Of a DNA stretch of 64,000 bases, positions 51,710-64,000 are shown piece after piece. The notes beneath the pieces are model-generated. The model had not been told where the DNA came from and did not search any database. It saw only the letters and a program-made list of their open reading frames with translations. Both the position numbers and the translations under genes were made by a program. The stretch covers positions 864,468 to 928,467 of the forward strand of contig VXAA01001151.1 in NCBI GenBank assembly GCA_013399115.1, read 5' to 3'. The DNA is from Anseranas semipalmata. Lineage: Eukaryota > Chordata > Aves > Anseriformes > Anseranatidae. Position 1 is the first letter of the stretch; every line of letters begins with the position of its first letter.

Positions 51710-52862
51710 TGTATATAGAGATATTCTCCTGCTTTCAGATCAGGTTTCTAATTTATGCAAAAGTAACGCTATAATTTGTAATATTACACACACATCAGAA
51801 ATAGAAAATACTTGAACATCACTTGAAACAATTCTGATGACTGAAATGGTCCATCATGTCAGAGAAACAAAGTACTTATCACATTTTCCATAAATAAAAG
51901 AGATTAATCAGCTGATAGAGCAGTGGAGAAATGCACTCTGAGGAGAATGCTCTTTTGGCAAGATCAGACTGGAAAAGTTCCAGAGAATTCACTCTATGAT
52001 TATTTAATGCTTGCAGAGCATTCCAATGCATTATAGCAAACACTTCAACCTTGGATCAAATCTACATGTTTGATTTTAAAATTCTCAAGTCACCATTATG
52101 AGACAAGCTTAAAAAGGCATCTTCTGTACTGTAGTCTTAATCCTTCCATCTTCCTTCTCTCACTCACCCCTTCTCCCCAGATACTTTTAAAGGAAATGTA
52201 ACTGAAAACACTCTGTGAATCTAGAGTTCTACTTCAGAAGTGGCTTTGGAAAAGAGTCCTAAAGAACAAGTCATTTTGAAAATGGCAGAATATTTTATAA
52301 GCAATCTTGGATTCACTGATTGAAATAATCTTCTCATGAAGAATATACTGTCAAGAAGCAGCACACACATGAAAGACAAAATGTCAAATTCATATAAAAT
52401 ATTTGTAAGAAATATAAAAAAACTGTAATGAAATATTTTATTTTAAAAACGTAAAGTGCAGTTGTTCCTGATCTCCATGGTTTCCGTGACATTTTGAAAA
52501 AATACCAGGATTTTCTCTGAACGGGAAAATCTTAATTTTTGTCCACTCAAGTTGATACATAAGAGGTACGGTCCACTAAAAAAATGTTCTACAGACAAAG
52601 TAGAAGGCAAATCAGGTAACCAGGCTTGGATTGTGGAAGCAAGAAGTGTGATTTCGTGTTCCATTAAGGAATATTCATGACTTCCAACTTTGACTGGAAT
52701 TTGCAGAAGAAAACAGTCATGTAATATGTTACCTGGTAGGTTTTATTACAGTATGTTAATAGAACGTATTAAACTAATATTTGGGTGGTAACATTCAATG
52801 CTTTTTCTGTGCGTTTATAGGCCTGCATTTGTTTGGAATAATTTACTTTGAACCTCTAACAC

Positions 52863-52879
52863 TTTTTTTTTTTTTTTTT
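52863..52879 (+). repeat. Poly-T run (17 T)
   Basis: A homopolymer; it accounts for the Phe run in a short plus-strand frame. Confidence 0.92.
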
Positions 52880-55800
52880 AATGTACGCATCAATATTAGT
52901 CACTCTTTCTTTCAGTCTTTTTTTCCCAATGAAAGAACTTCTCCTTGCCAAATATTCACTGTAACTTATTTTAAGGTCAGTTCTTAAATGACATCTGTGT
53001 TGCAGAAAATTTCATATAATACAAAAATAACAACAAGAGAGATCCATAGGTTACAGAAATTAAACATCAAAAGTAAAAGAGAATTAAGATTCTCAATTAA
53101 GAGAATCAATATCTTGTTGCAAAACAGCTAAGAGTCTCAGTGACCCTCAATGTTAGCATAAAATTAACTGCATAGAAATACTTAAGAACATTGAGTAGAT
53201 GATGAAAAACAGGCAGATAGAGCTGAGCACAGAGAAAGTTCTAATCAAAGCTTCCAAAGGGTAAATGTTAAACCATTTCTTACATCATTTAGTTAACTAT
53301 TTTCCAAAAAAAAGCAACTATTTTTCAAAAAAGTAAAAACAAAAAGCAGCAAGCTGATGGTATAGTAAAGGTTACATGGAAGTCAATAACAAAAAGACAA
53401 GAGCATTACGAAAAAATGTAATGAAATGTTATCTTTTTTCTACCCTAAAAGCAGGGTTGGAAAATGCATTTGATTTTATAAATGTCATGGTGATTTAAAT
53501 ACAACAGAAAAAGTTGAAAAAAATCCTTAAGTAATATTTGACAATAAATGCATTTTCTAAAAATAAAATAATAAGAAAATGATTATCTTCCCTAAAAAAA
53601 AAATGGATTTATAGAATTTCCACTTCTGTATCTTAGAAGTATTTTATTTTTGCATGGATGGCACTGAACAATAGTAAAGTTGTTCATCTGTTTAGATGTG
53701 CTGTTACCTCTTCTTTTGTTTATAAATATAGAAGAGGCAGTCTTTCTCTTTAACATGAAGGACAGATTTCTTTAACACATTTTTTCATCTTTTTTATAGT
53801 CATCATTTATCACCTTCAACTTTACCTTACCTCAGAAAACTTTGTTTACCAACTCCAGAAAATAACAAATAATAAAGAGAAGGAAAATGAATGAATAGGC
53901 AAAATATCAAGAGAGTGCGGGAGGAATTTTGTGAACCACTTTTGTGAAAACATTGCTGCCATTCTTTACGTGACAATTTGCAATTAGTATCCCAAGAGTA
54001 GGAGAAAGCACAAGTAAACCACGTCATCACTGATGTGCACCAAAATCAGGGAAACATTCCCTCTTAAACTTTAGTAACAAGGCCTTATTGTGTTCTTAAA
54101 TGTTTATCTGGATCATGGCCCAAATCTGTGATTAAACTAAGACTTACAAGAAAGGATAAAGTAACCTAAATGAGAACAGGATTAGAGAGTCATTTTGAAG
54201 CATCTGTTAAAACGTAGTTGCTGCCCTCATCTCCTTCTGGATCTCATAAGAAATCATTCCCAAGCCAATTTTTTTTTTTTTTGTAAGTTTTAAACTTTCT
54301 TTATGAAATCTGATTTATTAAATCTCTTTCAGCATCTTTGACTGTTCCTTTACCCTATAATTCTTATCACTTTGTAAGCAGCCCAACAACTTTTCTTCTG
54401 GGACAGTGAGCCCCTTTGGACATGTTTGGTAATCCCACTGCTCTCTATTTGGCCTCCTGCTTTAATTTGCTATTACTCAATTTATCACAGCTCTGTGTAA
54501 CAGTGAATGAAAGAAAAGCATTGTGGCAGGTCAGATTTTCACATGTGATTATAAATTTACTTTGATTCTAAATCAGACTCTTGTCACTATTTAAAACAGC
54601 TTTTCCAGGTGAAGTATTTACTTTGACTTTTGGTACTGTGATTCTTTTTTTAAATTGCTGAAAAAATTCCTTTTCTCATAATATAAAAATAATAGATGGA
54701 GCTGGAGAGCTAAAGCTGTAAATCAATCCTTCTGAAGTGATAATCTAATAAACCACTCAGGCTTCATTGTTGAAGTTTAGGATATTATCAGGGCTCCTGG
54801 ATTGCTTTATGCCTTTGTAATCAAGCTCCCCAGCCCCATTACCTAGCAAGTGTGATAAAGAACACCATTTTTTTTCCCCCCCAACTCAGCCACAAAATAA
54901 TATTGAGCTCAAAGCATGGAAACGTTATGCGGCTTAATTTATATTTTACACTTTCTAAAGTTGATTCTTCAGTACAAAAGATGAAAAGAGTAAGGGAGCA
55001 TTTCTAATATTAAGACATTATTATCTTTCAGCTGGTGAGTATAGATAGGATTGGTCCTCTGCTATTTGTTGTTGCCCTGTAAGTTATTGTTTCCCAAAAA
55101 TACCTTGCATATGATGCAGAACTTGCTTTTGGTGTCAAATTTTGATAGGTTATATTATAAAAGGTAAAATATCACAGATTCTTTTTGGTAATACTATTTA
55201 TTTTAAGGCAAAGATAAAAGGATGCATATGTGTTTACACATGGTCAACTCGAGGAATTTATTACCTCAGCTAGTCTATCTACAGATTTTTAAGCAGGAGT
55301 GAAACAAACATTCTTCTTAAATAGACAAATCTGCAGCTACGAAGAACAACAATATAGGTAATCACATCAGATTTCACTACAGAAGAGGACTTCAATCCCA
55401 TTCATTTCTGAAACAACATGGTTTTAATAGCCCCCATTTTTTCTTTATGTTAATTTTCCAGCGAGTTAAATTACAATTCAAATATCTACTGTTTTCTAAG
55501 CAGTTCTTTAAAATGCTACGTGCAGTACTCTTATCTTCATAACAGAATGAGAAGAGTATATCATTTCAGTCAGCCCATCATTAACGTGTTAAAGCTTTCC
55601 AAGCACTGCCTGTGCAACTTGGGCCACAGGGAAGCATGAGAATAGGGGCTCTTCTGCAGCAATTGCATATGTACAGTTGAGATGGAAAGGAGATGCAATA
55701 TATAAGAAAGCCTGCATGACTTCTAGATGTCTGCACATACAAGTACAGAAGAATGCAAGTTTGTTGTGACTAGAAGGCTCCCCAAATTGAGAACTCTTTA

Positions 55801-57787
55801 AGCATGATTTAGCACTGTGTAATTGATGTGCTTAGTCTATATAATTATCAGCAGCTTCGTGAAAAAAAAACTAATGCATTTCTCACTCCCACGTCTTAAT
55901 GCCAAAATATATTTTCTTACTTCTATCTATGCATAATTTTAATCCTTTATGTGAAAATTTCTTTTTAACATACTCGGCAACTACTGAAGCAATTTAAAAC
56001 TAATAACTGGCAACAAATTGAAGCAAAATGTTCTAACTTCACCACTAGAAATTCAACTACTGCAGCTAAATTTTCATCTATATGTAAAGGTATACAATTG
56101 ACTAAAAGGGAAAAGAGAAAATGAAAACAGACGTAGGAAGATGTGTATTATTTCTGTCAGAGACCATAAGAGGAGAAGAAAAGCAATCTTTCCATCACCA
56201 GGAGATTTCTAACAAACAAACAGTGTCACCAGTACCCATCTGATCTAGCATTTCCTTACTGCTGTATGAAAACCAGTTTTGCTTCCCCTTTCTTGGTGAA
56301 TAAGACCAATAAATATCACAAGTCCAAGCTGATAGATATACTTATCAATAAAGTTTTCATGACAATATAGCTTCATTTCTTTTACTTATTTGTAAGATTT
56401 TGAGAATAGATTCAAAAATAAAAATAGGACATGGTATTTTGTGCAAGTTGAGTGCTAAACATCCATATCAACCAACATTAAGAGGTACCATTTTAATTTC
56501 AAACTTAGCTATATGCTGACAGCTTATAGAGAGCTATGAGCTATCACACTGGTATTTTCTTTTCCCACTGCTACCTAGATACTTTTACTAGCTTATTGAC
56601 AAATTGATTAAAACAGATGTTTATTTCAACTCTAACAACTCTTGTACCAATTACTAATTACCATACTAATGGCTTATCAGACGTAAATTATAAGCCCAGA
56701 ACTACACTGCAGAATGGATAGTAATTTATTTAAGGGTTAATATTTGAGAATACTGAAACAGTTATCAAGAGCTGCAAAAAGTCACAAGGACTGTAGATCT
56801 ATTAAGAAGAAAGTAAGATTCACAGAACCCACTTTAATTCACATTCAATTCATTAATAAAAAAATCAAATGTTTTGATTACTATATAGATTAAACTTGGA
56901 CACTGAAAATAAGGGAAACATGGGTGTTCAGGACAGGTTTACCTCAGAATACTGTTTTCTCTCAAAACATAAGCTTTTATGCAGATCATTTTTTGTTACA
57001 AAAGACAAAATATTTGCTTGTGCTCACTGTTTAGCATTGATACATTCTCCTTCCTGGTTTAAATATTTCTATATTCTACAAATTAATTCATGCAAATCAT
57101 GTTTGAACTATGCATAGAAATATATCCACTGCAATGTAGTGACTTGGATAGCACAAGCCTTGAAAACAGACATACAAAGGTAGTTCCTTCAGCCTTCACA
57201 TCATTTTGATCAGGACTGAGCAACCAGTTTTCAGGATTATCACCAGCATCAGCAATGCAACAGTTTTAAAGTTACCAAATGCATACTCTAGCATTAAAAA
57301 GCTGTTTTCAACAGAGAACACCAGAACAGCAAATATTGTCAGTTACTTGACAATTAATAAAATCAGTATCAGCTTCAAATCATTCAGCTCAAAGTTCTTT
57401 TAAAATGGCAAAGATTATGTTGAAAAATACTATTTTCACTGTAAATGCTCATTGAACATATTCTCTGCACAGCATAAAAATGAAAATCTGGAACATACAT
57501 AAGGTACATTCTCTTAGTAAAGAAATACTTTTCATGATGGTTAAATTCCAGTTCACCTCCCACTGGGTGTATGTTTTGAATTATCCATATACTGAAGTAG
57601 TAAGGGAAATAGTTATTTTGACAGGCAATATCCTATTGGTTTTCATTTTATTTTTAAAATGTCATGATAGTTCAGACAACTTTACTGAAGTAATTCCTAT
57701 ATACACTTCCTAACGGATTTAATTACATAGCTATTTCATAGGTGAACTTTAATAAAGTTCAAACCCAGACAATAATGGATATTAACA

Positions 57788-57838
57788 ATATACAGACATA
57801 CTAAGTATAAATATAAATATACAGACATACTAAGTATA
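57788..57838. repeat. Tandem duplication of a 22-bp unit
   Basis: The unit beginning atatacagacatactaag occurs exactly at 57788-57809 and 57817-57838. It is followed to about 57890 by degenerate copies of tatacttattcta. Confidence 0.92.
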
Positions 57839-58038
57839 CTTATTCTACTTCTTCTATACTTATTCTATATCTAAGTATACTTATTTATTTAAAAGGATTT
57901 TTCTTTAAAGTTAAAAAGAAAAAAAAGTATTTTCAGTCATTTTAAAAGCATAAATGTTATTCATCATTTACTAAGATTTGTTTCTCAGTGAATGTTGTTA
58001 TCTCAGGAAGAAAGAGCCTTATTTTAAAAAACAGAAAA

Positions 58039-58055
58039 GGGGTGGGGTGGGGGGG
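58039..58055 (+). repeat. G-rich tract, possible G-quadruplex
   Basis: GGGG-T-GGGG-T-GGGGGGG provides four G3 runs with one-base loops. It lies on the non-template strand for plus-direction reading and is C-rich in the ATRNL1 pre-mRNA. Confidence 0.7.
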
Positions 58056-61000
58056 TCAGAGATCCAATACTGTTTAATAAGTTCACCATAGAATTTTCCT
58101 TGTCACAAATCTCCAAAAAAAAATCAGTATTTACACAAAAATGCAAAATTAACTACGTGCAGAAACAGTTCCTTTGAAGTCATCTCAGTTTTGCAGATCA
58201 GCTTCAGATGAGAAGAAACTATGTCATCTGTACCAAAACTCAACATACCTGAGGCTCACAGCCATTTTTTACTTATTTTACTCATTACTGCAATTTCAGT
58301 TACAGAACAGTACATAACAAAATACTTTTTACAGTTTAACTCTCCACCCTCTTTAACCTTCAGACGTCAAAACCTTATTTTTGTTGCTAATCATCTAATG
58401 AAAATGGATCAATTCTCCTTTCTCTTTAAAAAATAACTGTAAAGTCTTGCTAGCTCCCCAGTACAACACTATCATGAATGATTCAAGGGAGGGAATTTCA
58501 TAAAGATTTTTTACTTGAACATTTATAAGCACCGCTACCAGAAAATAAGTATCCACTTTATCCTTGGTAGAAACTACAAAAGAAAAGTGAAGCTGTACAA
58601 AGATCATAGACAGTTAAAGCATCTCCAGATGTACTAATCAAAGTCATCTATCAGCATCTGCCACTTAACATCTCATGGTGGTGTGAACTGTAAGTAAGCA
58701 GTTGCACTGCACTGGGGCAAGGAGCTGCTGGGCAGCAAGGCAACTTCAGCAGGACATCTTGGAACCAAGCTGCATGCCAAGCATGTCTCGCAATGGAGAA
58801 GTGGGATTCCTGGGAAATCAAGGGAGGGGGAAGGTTTCTTGGAAGTACAGAGCTTTAACTCCCTTTAGGTGACCTGTATATGTTTATGACTCTCTGCTAC
58901 ATTAACGTTTTGGTATATGGCTCGTAGAAGCTGAAGGACACTGCCTTGTCTCCTGATTAGTTTGTTGTTGTCATCATTGGCACCAACCAGTATCATTATG
59001 AATATTCTTTTCAGTCACAGTTTTGAAAACTTTGATTGATTCATCTTGCCCTAAATAGGACTAATTAATAAAAGAGCCTCCCTTGTTTACTAAACACTGG
59101 CAAACAGATGGCTTTACACAGACGAATCTTTTTTTTTTTTAATACAGTTTTGATAAAGACGATAACAATATTGTTATAAGCCACTCTTTTGTCTTATTCT
59201 CTTCTCTCCTCTCCTTAAAACTGACAAACTGCCTTTCTCTAAGATGCTGGTATGGACCAACAGCAAGGGTGGGGGCATGTCAGGAAACTGACTCTCTGGC
59301 TCTTCTCCAACACAAAGAGCTGATAACGATGCATAAAATTTTGATGAACCATTTTTAAGGCTGATCTATATCTCATATATTAGACAAGATCTTAGCAAGA
59401 CCACAATATTAAAATCACTCTGATAGCATTGATTTCTCAAATACATATGTATACCAAAGCTGACTTCAGTGTTTCATGAAGCCAAAAATAATTGTATATA
59501 TCAAATTCTTTGTTCTAGATAAGTGGCCCATGAAAAACTCTACTTGCAACATTTATTTTCCACCTTGAAAATGCTTTGTCCTCCATAAAGTTTTCTAGGA
59601 GTGTTTACTCTTAAATTTGTGAGAGAAAAAACAAAACAAAACAAAAAAAAACCTCTCCTTAAGTGCTCTCCTTCCACAAAGGAATATATCTTTCCTCCCT
59701 TCTGCTCCACAGTTAATTGCCTAAAGCTGACTTTGGTAGAAGTATTCAGGAATAATAATAATGATGCCTATACTATAAAATAACTTACATTGAATTTAAT
59801 CAGCTACTATTTATCAGTATATAGAAGAAATTTCAAAGAGAGATCGCTCAAATACCTGGTTTTGTTAGTCTCAACTCAGTACAAGGATTTTTCCTGATGA
59901 CAGCAGGATGAGTAGCCAGAAAAGTCATCGATCACTTTATTTTCCATCTATAAAGTGATCCCTTTATCTTTAACCAAAGCAGTAGGAAGGCGCAAACAAC
60001 TTCAAGCTCTACTGGAAATCTGTATCATTGTTTCTCTCCTGTCTTTCTGCACCAAATACTCTAACATATAAAAATCTGGGTTTAGGTTAAGAAGAGGATT
60101 AAACATTGTCATCTGAGATTTAAGATTTTTAACTCTTAAAGCCTGCAGGAGCTAATTTATAGTGTAAAGTCTGTAAAGAATGATTTAACAGACTTCAAAG
60201 AGGGACAAATACATAGGGAGAACACTGCAACTTCCCTGTCTCTTAAGAGGGGCATGATGGAACAAGAGAATTAAAACTGAATAGATCAGAGCCCAAATCC
60301 ACAGAGATACATGTGCTGTAATGCTTTTTATCTCACCACCTGATTGTTAGATTCCAAGGGGATAGAGTAGAAATCCCAAATACAGAATGACTGCCACAGC
60401 TGCCCATACAGCAAACAGGTAGCAGTCAGGTACCTGTTTGGTACCAGCTGAGGGACAACATGACCGTAGAGTTTCTTAGTGGTCTGTAAAATTGCCCAGG
60501 TGTGTTTTGGACAACTGGGATTTACAGATCCAAACTATTTACTGGACTTAGGCCAGTATACAGTTTCTCTGGACAGAAATGGCTGGGTCAGAATACTCAC
60601 CAAGCAGGTGTGAAACATTCAAGACATCAGGTGGACCGGCTGTTACTATCTGAAAAGGAGCTGGAATCTGACAGCAGATATAGTGAATATTGGAGATGTA
60701 AAATGGTTAGGTACACTGCCTGACTACGCTGAGGCACTGAAGTTCATTAATACAGAGTAGCAAAAAGTACTCTGCTAAAGTAATTCACAGATATTATCCT
60801 ACACAAGACAATTTATGATCTGCAAGATTTGTTAAGGCTACCGTGAACAATGAAAGAGTTATAGTCCAACCACAGCAGCATGAAAAGAATGGAATAATTT
60901 TATTAATGGTTAACAGAGTTAGCGACCATGATAATCAAACTGGATCTATTCACTCATGATTTATGGGAATCCCAATGTCGCATTTGGGCAGAAAGAATAG

Positions 61001-62070
61001 GCTAAAGGGTTGTTTGGTTCATTCAGATTAGGAGAGAGAACTGGCTGGGAGAAATGCATGTTGAAAAGAAGGCTGATCTCTACCACCACAAGTTTCTCTT
61101 TCACCACAAGTGATCTCTTCCACAAGTTTCTTTTGGAATCCTAACAATGATTTATGTCGGCTGTTTTACAAGAAATGATCCAGTCTCCTTTTACATCCTC
61201 TCAAAGAAGCAGTGCCAACAGATGGCATAACTGCATGCACCTCTCCCAGTGGGCTGGCTGTTTCATAAGAATTGCATATGTTGATTTTGGTTTAAATTAC
61301 TTTTCATAAACCCTAGCCTTGCTAGCTCTTAACTGCAGTTCTAGTCCTGGACCTAGAGAAGCATTCACAAATGCCTTCATTGCACAACCTAAAGGATACA
61401 ATGCAACACAGCCCCAGCATCACTTTTAACAGCTGAAGTTGGGGAAAAAAAAAAAAAAACTACACTTAAAATTTAAGTTTTAGCAGCAGTTTGTGGCCCT
61501 TTCTGAGATCAAGACAAAGCATTGGCCTATGCAGATACCTGCCAGTCTGCTTTAATGTTAGTCCTAGGCAGCATGTAAAGGCAACCCAAGCCACACCTTT
61601 TAGCATCCTCAGAATCTACCAACCACTTTCTAAAAACAAGAACAGAAGCTAAGGTCACAACTTCACTGGATACCAAATATCATAGACCCAATAATAAACT
61701 AATTTTATGGCAGTCATAGGCTGCCTTCCTGCCCTCTCCCCAGTAACTCTTCCACGTGGCACAGGCTATCCCGAATGGTTTCTTTCTCCAGGATGACAGT
61801 AACCATTATCCATCATCCCCACTCCTAAATTCATACCAGTCCAGACCCAACTGATACATACCTTATTAAAGGCAGAATAATTGTCCTTAACTTGTATTTA
61901 GCTTTAAATACTTATGGTTCTACTTCAGACCTAAAGAACTTGTAAACTTGTCTATTCTTGTCAGCTGTGCTCCTCTAACAAAAATAACACATAGAAGCTT
62001 TACCTTGCCTACATCCTTAGACAATCAGGACTATAGCAATACTTAACACTAAAAATTATTACTACTTTTT

Positions 62071-62090
62071 AAAAAAAAAAAAAAAAAAAA
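62071..62090 (+). repeat. Poly-A run (20 A)
   Basis: The longest pure homopolymer in the window, preceded by six T. No retrocopy is recognised upstream. Confidence 0.95.
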
Positions 62091-63463
62091 GGTTTGCTTT
62101 ATACCAGATGCATCCTGAGCAACAGAACTCGAACTGGGTCTCACTGGCATGTTGTCTCTGAAAGACTTAGGCAGCCTCCCCTCTTCTCCCCTATTTCATT
62201 GATACACCCTGCACTAAGCAAAACAGATTATTTAAATGACAGTCACTGAGCCGGTCATGGTACAGGACAAACAATTTTTAGAAAACAGAGTATTTTAATT
62301 CACTTACATTGCAAGAAAATCCATCACCAAATATTTTTCAAAAGGGAAACAAAAAAAAGATATTACTTAATGAACCCAGCATGCATACTAACAGAAACCG
62401 GTTGGGCACAGGAGACATGCGGACTGCCTGCATTCCTATTTAACAGCCAGGAGTGTCTAGAAAATTGTAAAGAAAGTCTGTTTTGCTCTGCATTTTGTAC
62501 TTTTTGGAGGTAGCCTGGAGAGGAAATAATGAATACAAAAAACACCTTAGAGAAAACTGAAGCCCAGCATTAAGTAGATTCTGCTGGGGCAAGCTTGCCA
62601 GAATGAATGCCATACATACATATACAGTCACTTATGAAAGAGTATTCTCATGAAAGACAAATTCTCTCCCCCCAAACCATTCTCATTTTTCCAGACAATT
62701 AGTACTGAAGTCAGAAAGATAAAAGGCGTATTTCATCGGAACAGAACACCTAAGCAAATCACGTGTACCATTTTAATTCAGCTCTTGGCAAGAGACATCT
62801 TGCTAACATAACTAGTTTTATATTGCAATATTGATATTGCAGTGTTTACCAGATTTAACAAATTTACCATTGACCCACAATAAGGTACCAACCTACAAAG
62901 CTCTTGGCTAAGTGTCTGCAGCTGCTGCCTTAACCAGCAGCTCCTCCTCATTTCTTCACTGAGAACATTGCCTTCTAGGAATAATACAGGACATTCAAAC
63001 TCCAGTTCTTCTCCACTTTTACAGCTGGGCAATTTTCCAAATAAATTGTAATGTTTGCAATGTACAATTCTTTACGAAAAGTGTTGTTTCATGTCTACAG
63101 GGCCCACAACTCAAAGATCCCAGAGAGCTTCCTGAACTTTACACATTGTACACTGAATATACTGAAGAACAGGAAGTGAGCCTACTGCAGTGAGAAAAAT
63201 CAATAAAAAGGCTGATAGTGACATACAGTACTGCCGAAACCCATTAAAAATACTGCACAAAGCCCCTTCCAAAGCACAAGCTTTATTTTTCTTCAAATTT
63301 TAGATTAAATACTATCTCAAATATTGCTAGTTCCTGGCATTTGCCTTGCGAGTTTTTAAGACATTAGAGTGCATTTGGGTCATGTTCTGAAGCTTTGATA
63401 CGAGAAATATTGTTTAAATGAAAGCTACAATTTAAGTAAAAACAATTGATGCCAGAAACATGA

Positions 63464-63488
63464 TTTTTTTTTTTTTTTTTAAAAAAAA
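63464..63488 (+). repeat. T17-A8 run
   Basis: Seventeen T are followed directly by eight A, a short self-complementary homopolymer junction. Confidence 0.93.
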
Positions 63489-64000
63489 GCATCTAAAGTC
63501 CTTGATAGATCTGGCAGTAGCTACTACATGTAGAGCAGAAAATTAGTGTGTTTAAAACATATTTAATGTTGAAGTGGGAGTTTTATTTTATTGTTCTCCT
63601 TAGCAGCCTAATAATCTAGCTGAGGGCTTCTCTTTACAGAAGCAAGCTAAAATTTTCAGAGCGTTAAATAAGAACACAGGCTGTTGCTAAGCTCACCAGG
63701 ACCTACATGCTAGGTTTTGCTGGAATTCCTGAAACATAATAGCTAATGGAGTAACCCACACAAGTATGGAAAGGACAGTGAGTTTTCTGTTATGTAGAAA
63801 ACTCAAAGCCTGGACTCAGCATGAGCAAGGAGAGAACAACCTCATGCCAAACACCATCTTATAGGTAAAAGTAATGGTGCAATATGATCAAATGGCAAAA
63901 GAAATGAAAAATCTTGGAAAGAAAAACAAAAACAAACTTCAAATACAGCTTCCTCTAGTATTTCAAAACATCACATATTATATTTTTGAACTTCACTTTA

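Larger units (their letters stand above)
1..64000 (-). other. ATRNL1: Partial attractin-family gene, probably ATRNL1, spanning the whole window
   Basis: The four coding exons listed separately share one strand, have compatible splice phases and join into a single 128-residue open segment that I recognise as the C-terminal extracellular part of attractin-family proteins. These are type I single-pass membrane proteins with CUB, EGF, kelch, C-type lectin, PSI and laminin-EGF modules; ATRN is the mahogany gene, and ATRNL1 is reported to bind the melanocortin-4 receptor tail. I prefer ATRNL1 over ATRN because the stretch from SNKNLDISIN through NITWSIGS to AGTISGEE fits my recollection of ATRNL1, whereas ATRN has QNRDLDMFIN and TQAGEEMPVV there. 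The very long introns also fit ATRNL1, which is a giant gene in mammals. Both ends of the gene are outside the window. The family call is very secure; the paralogue call rests on memory. Confidence 0.85.
40544..64000 (-). other. ATRNL1: Part of the next upstream ATRNL1 intron (phase 2)
   Basis: The acceptor at its downstream end is a C-rich tract ending ctgcag; the upstream border is outside the window. I searched for the exon that should end the Cys-rich EGF stretch with CT before the donor and did not find it, so the intron is longer than 23.4 kb. Contents that I could name are a double palindrome at 41446-41477, an A-rich CAGAAAAA tandem tract at 42123-42175, a perfect hairpin at 43290-43315, a GC-richer patch at 43740-44045, two related LINE-like segments near 47.4 and 48.5 kb, a CR1 tail at 48928-48987, a TAATA repeat at 51688-51709, a possible conserved block at 54690-54900, a 22-bp duplication at 57788-57838 and a G-rich tract at 58039-58055. 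The rest shows nothing that I recognise. Confidence 0.8.

Noticed and set aside
52443..52664. 73-codon minus-strand frame with a protein-like composition
   Set aside because: It has no recognised motif, no attractin similarity and no supporting splice or promoter context, so it is treated as chance or decayed repeat.
62778..63032. 84-codon minus-strand frame as an upstream ATRNL1 EGF exon
   Set aside because: It has a few cysteines and a CAGCTGTAAAA site, but none of the Cys-Gly spacing of a laminin-EGF module. Its splice context does not fit the needed phase and sequence.
1..64000. CRISPR arrays, tRNAs, rRNAs, operons, viral or toxin genes
   Set aside because: No regularly spaced repeats, cloverleaf-type genes, ribosomal RNA or long viral or bacterial-type reading frames were seen. 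The window is avian intron.

Overview
The window is a stretch of bird nuclear DNA: AT-rich (by eye about 36% GC), almost entirely non-coding, with CR1 LINE fragments whose 3' ends carry the avian ATTCTATG-type terminal repeat. A single N inside a poly-T run at 39330 marks it as genome-assembly sequence. There are no operons, CRISPR arrays, tRNAs or rRNAs, and nothing looks prokaryotic.

The only gene I can support lies on the minus strand. It is an attractin-family gene, most likely ATRNL1 (attractin-like protein 1). Four consecutive coding exons are visible in transcription order: 40543-40491, 17787-17693, 17038-16960 and 15867-15710. All have canonical AG/GT borders, their phases agree (1, 0, 1, then 0 at the last visible donor), and together they give one uninterrupted 128-residue protein segment. 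This covers the end of the last laminin-type EGF module and the N-glycosylated extracellular stretch just before the membrane. The upstream exons (CUB, EGF, kelch, C-type lectin, PSI, earlier EGF modules) lie beyond 64000, and the transmembrane and cytoplasmic exons lie before position 1. I found neither inside the window.

Layout: 1-15709 is the start of the downstream intron (two CR1 relics, one young CR1 fragment, simple repeats and a pre-miRNA-sized imperfect hairpin). 15710-17787 is a compact three-exon cluster with introns of 1.09 and 0.65 kb. 17788-40490 is a 22.7-kb intron, with a possible alternative terminal exon near 39.4 kb. 40544-64000 is part of the next intron (a double palindrome, a perfect hairpin, a GC-richer patch, a duplicated LINE-like segment, a CR1 tail and a possible conserved non-coding block).

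I see no new biological system. The observations most worth checking are the in-frame candidate alternative last exon, which would give a membrane-free attractin-like protein, and several local inverted and direct repeats. Most of the short open reading frames read as chance frames in AT-rich intron.
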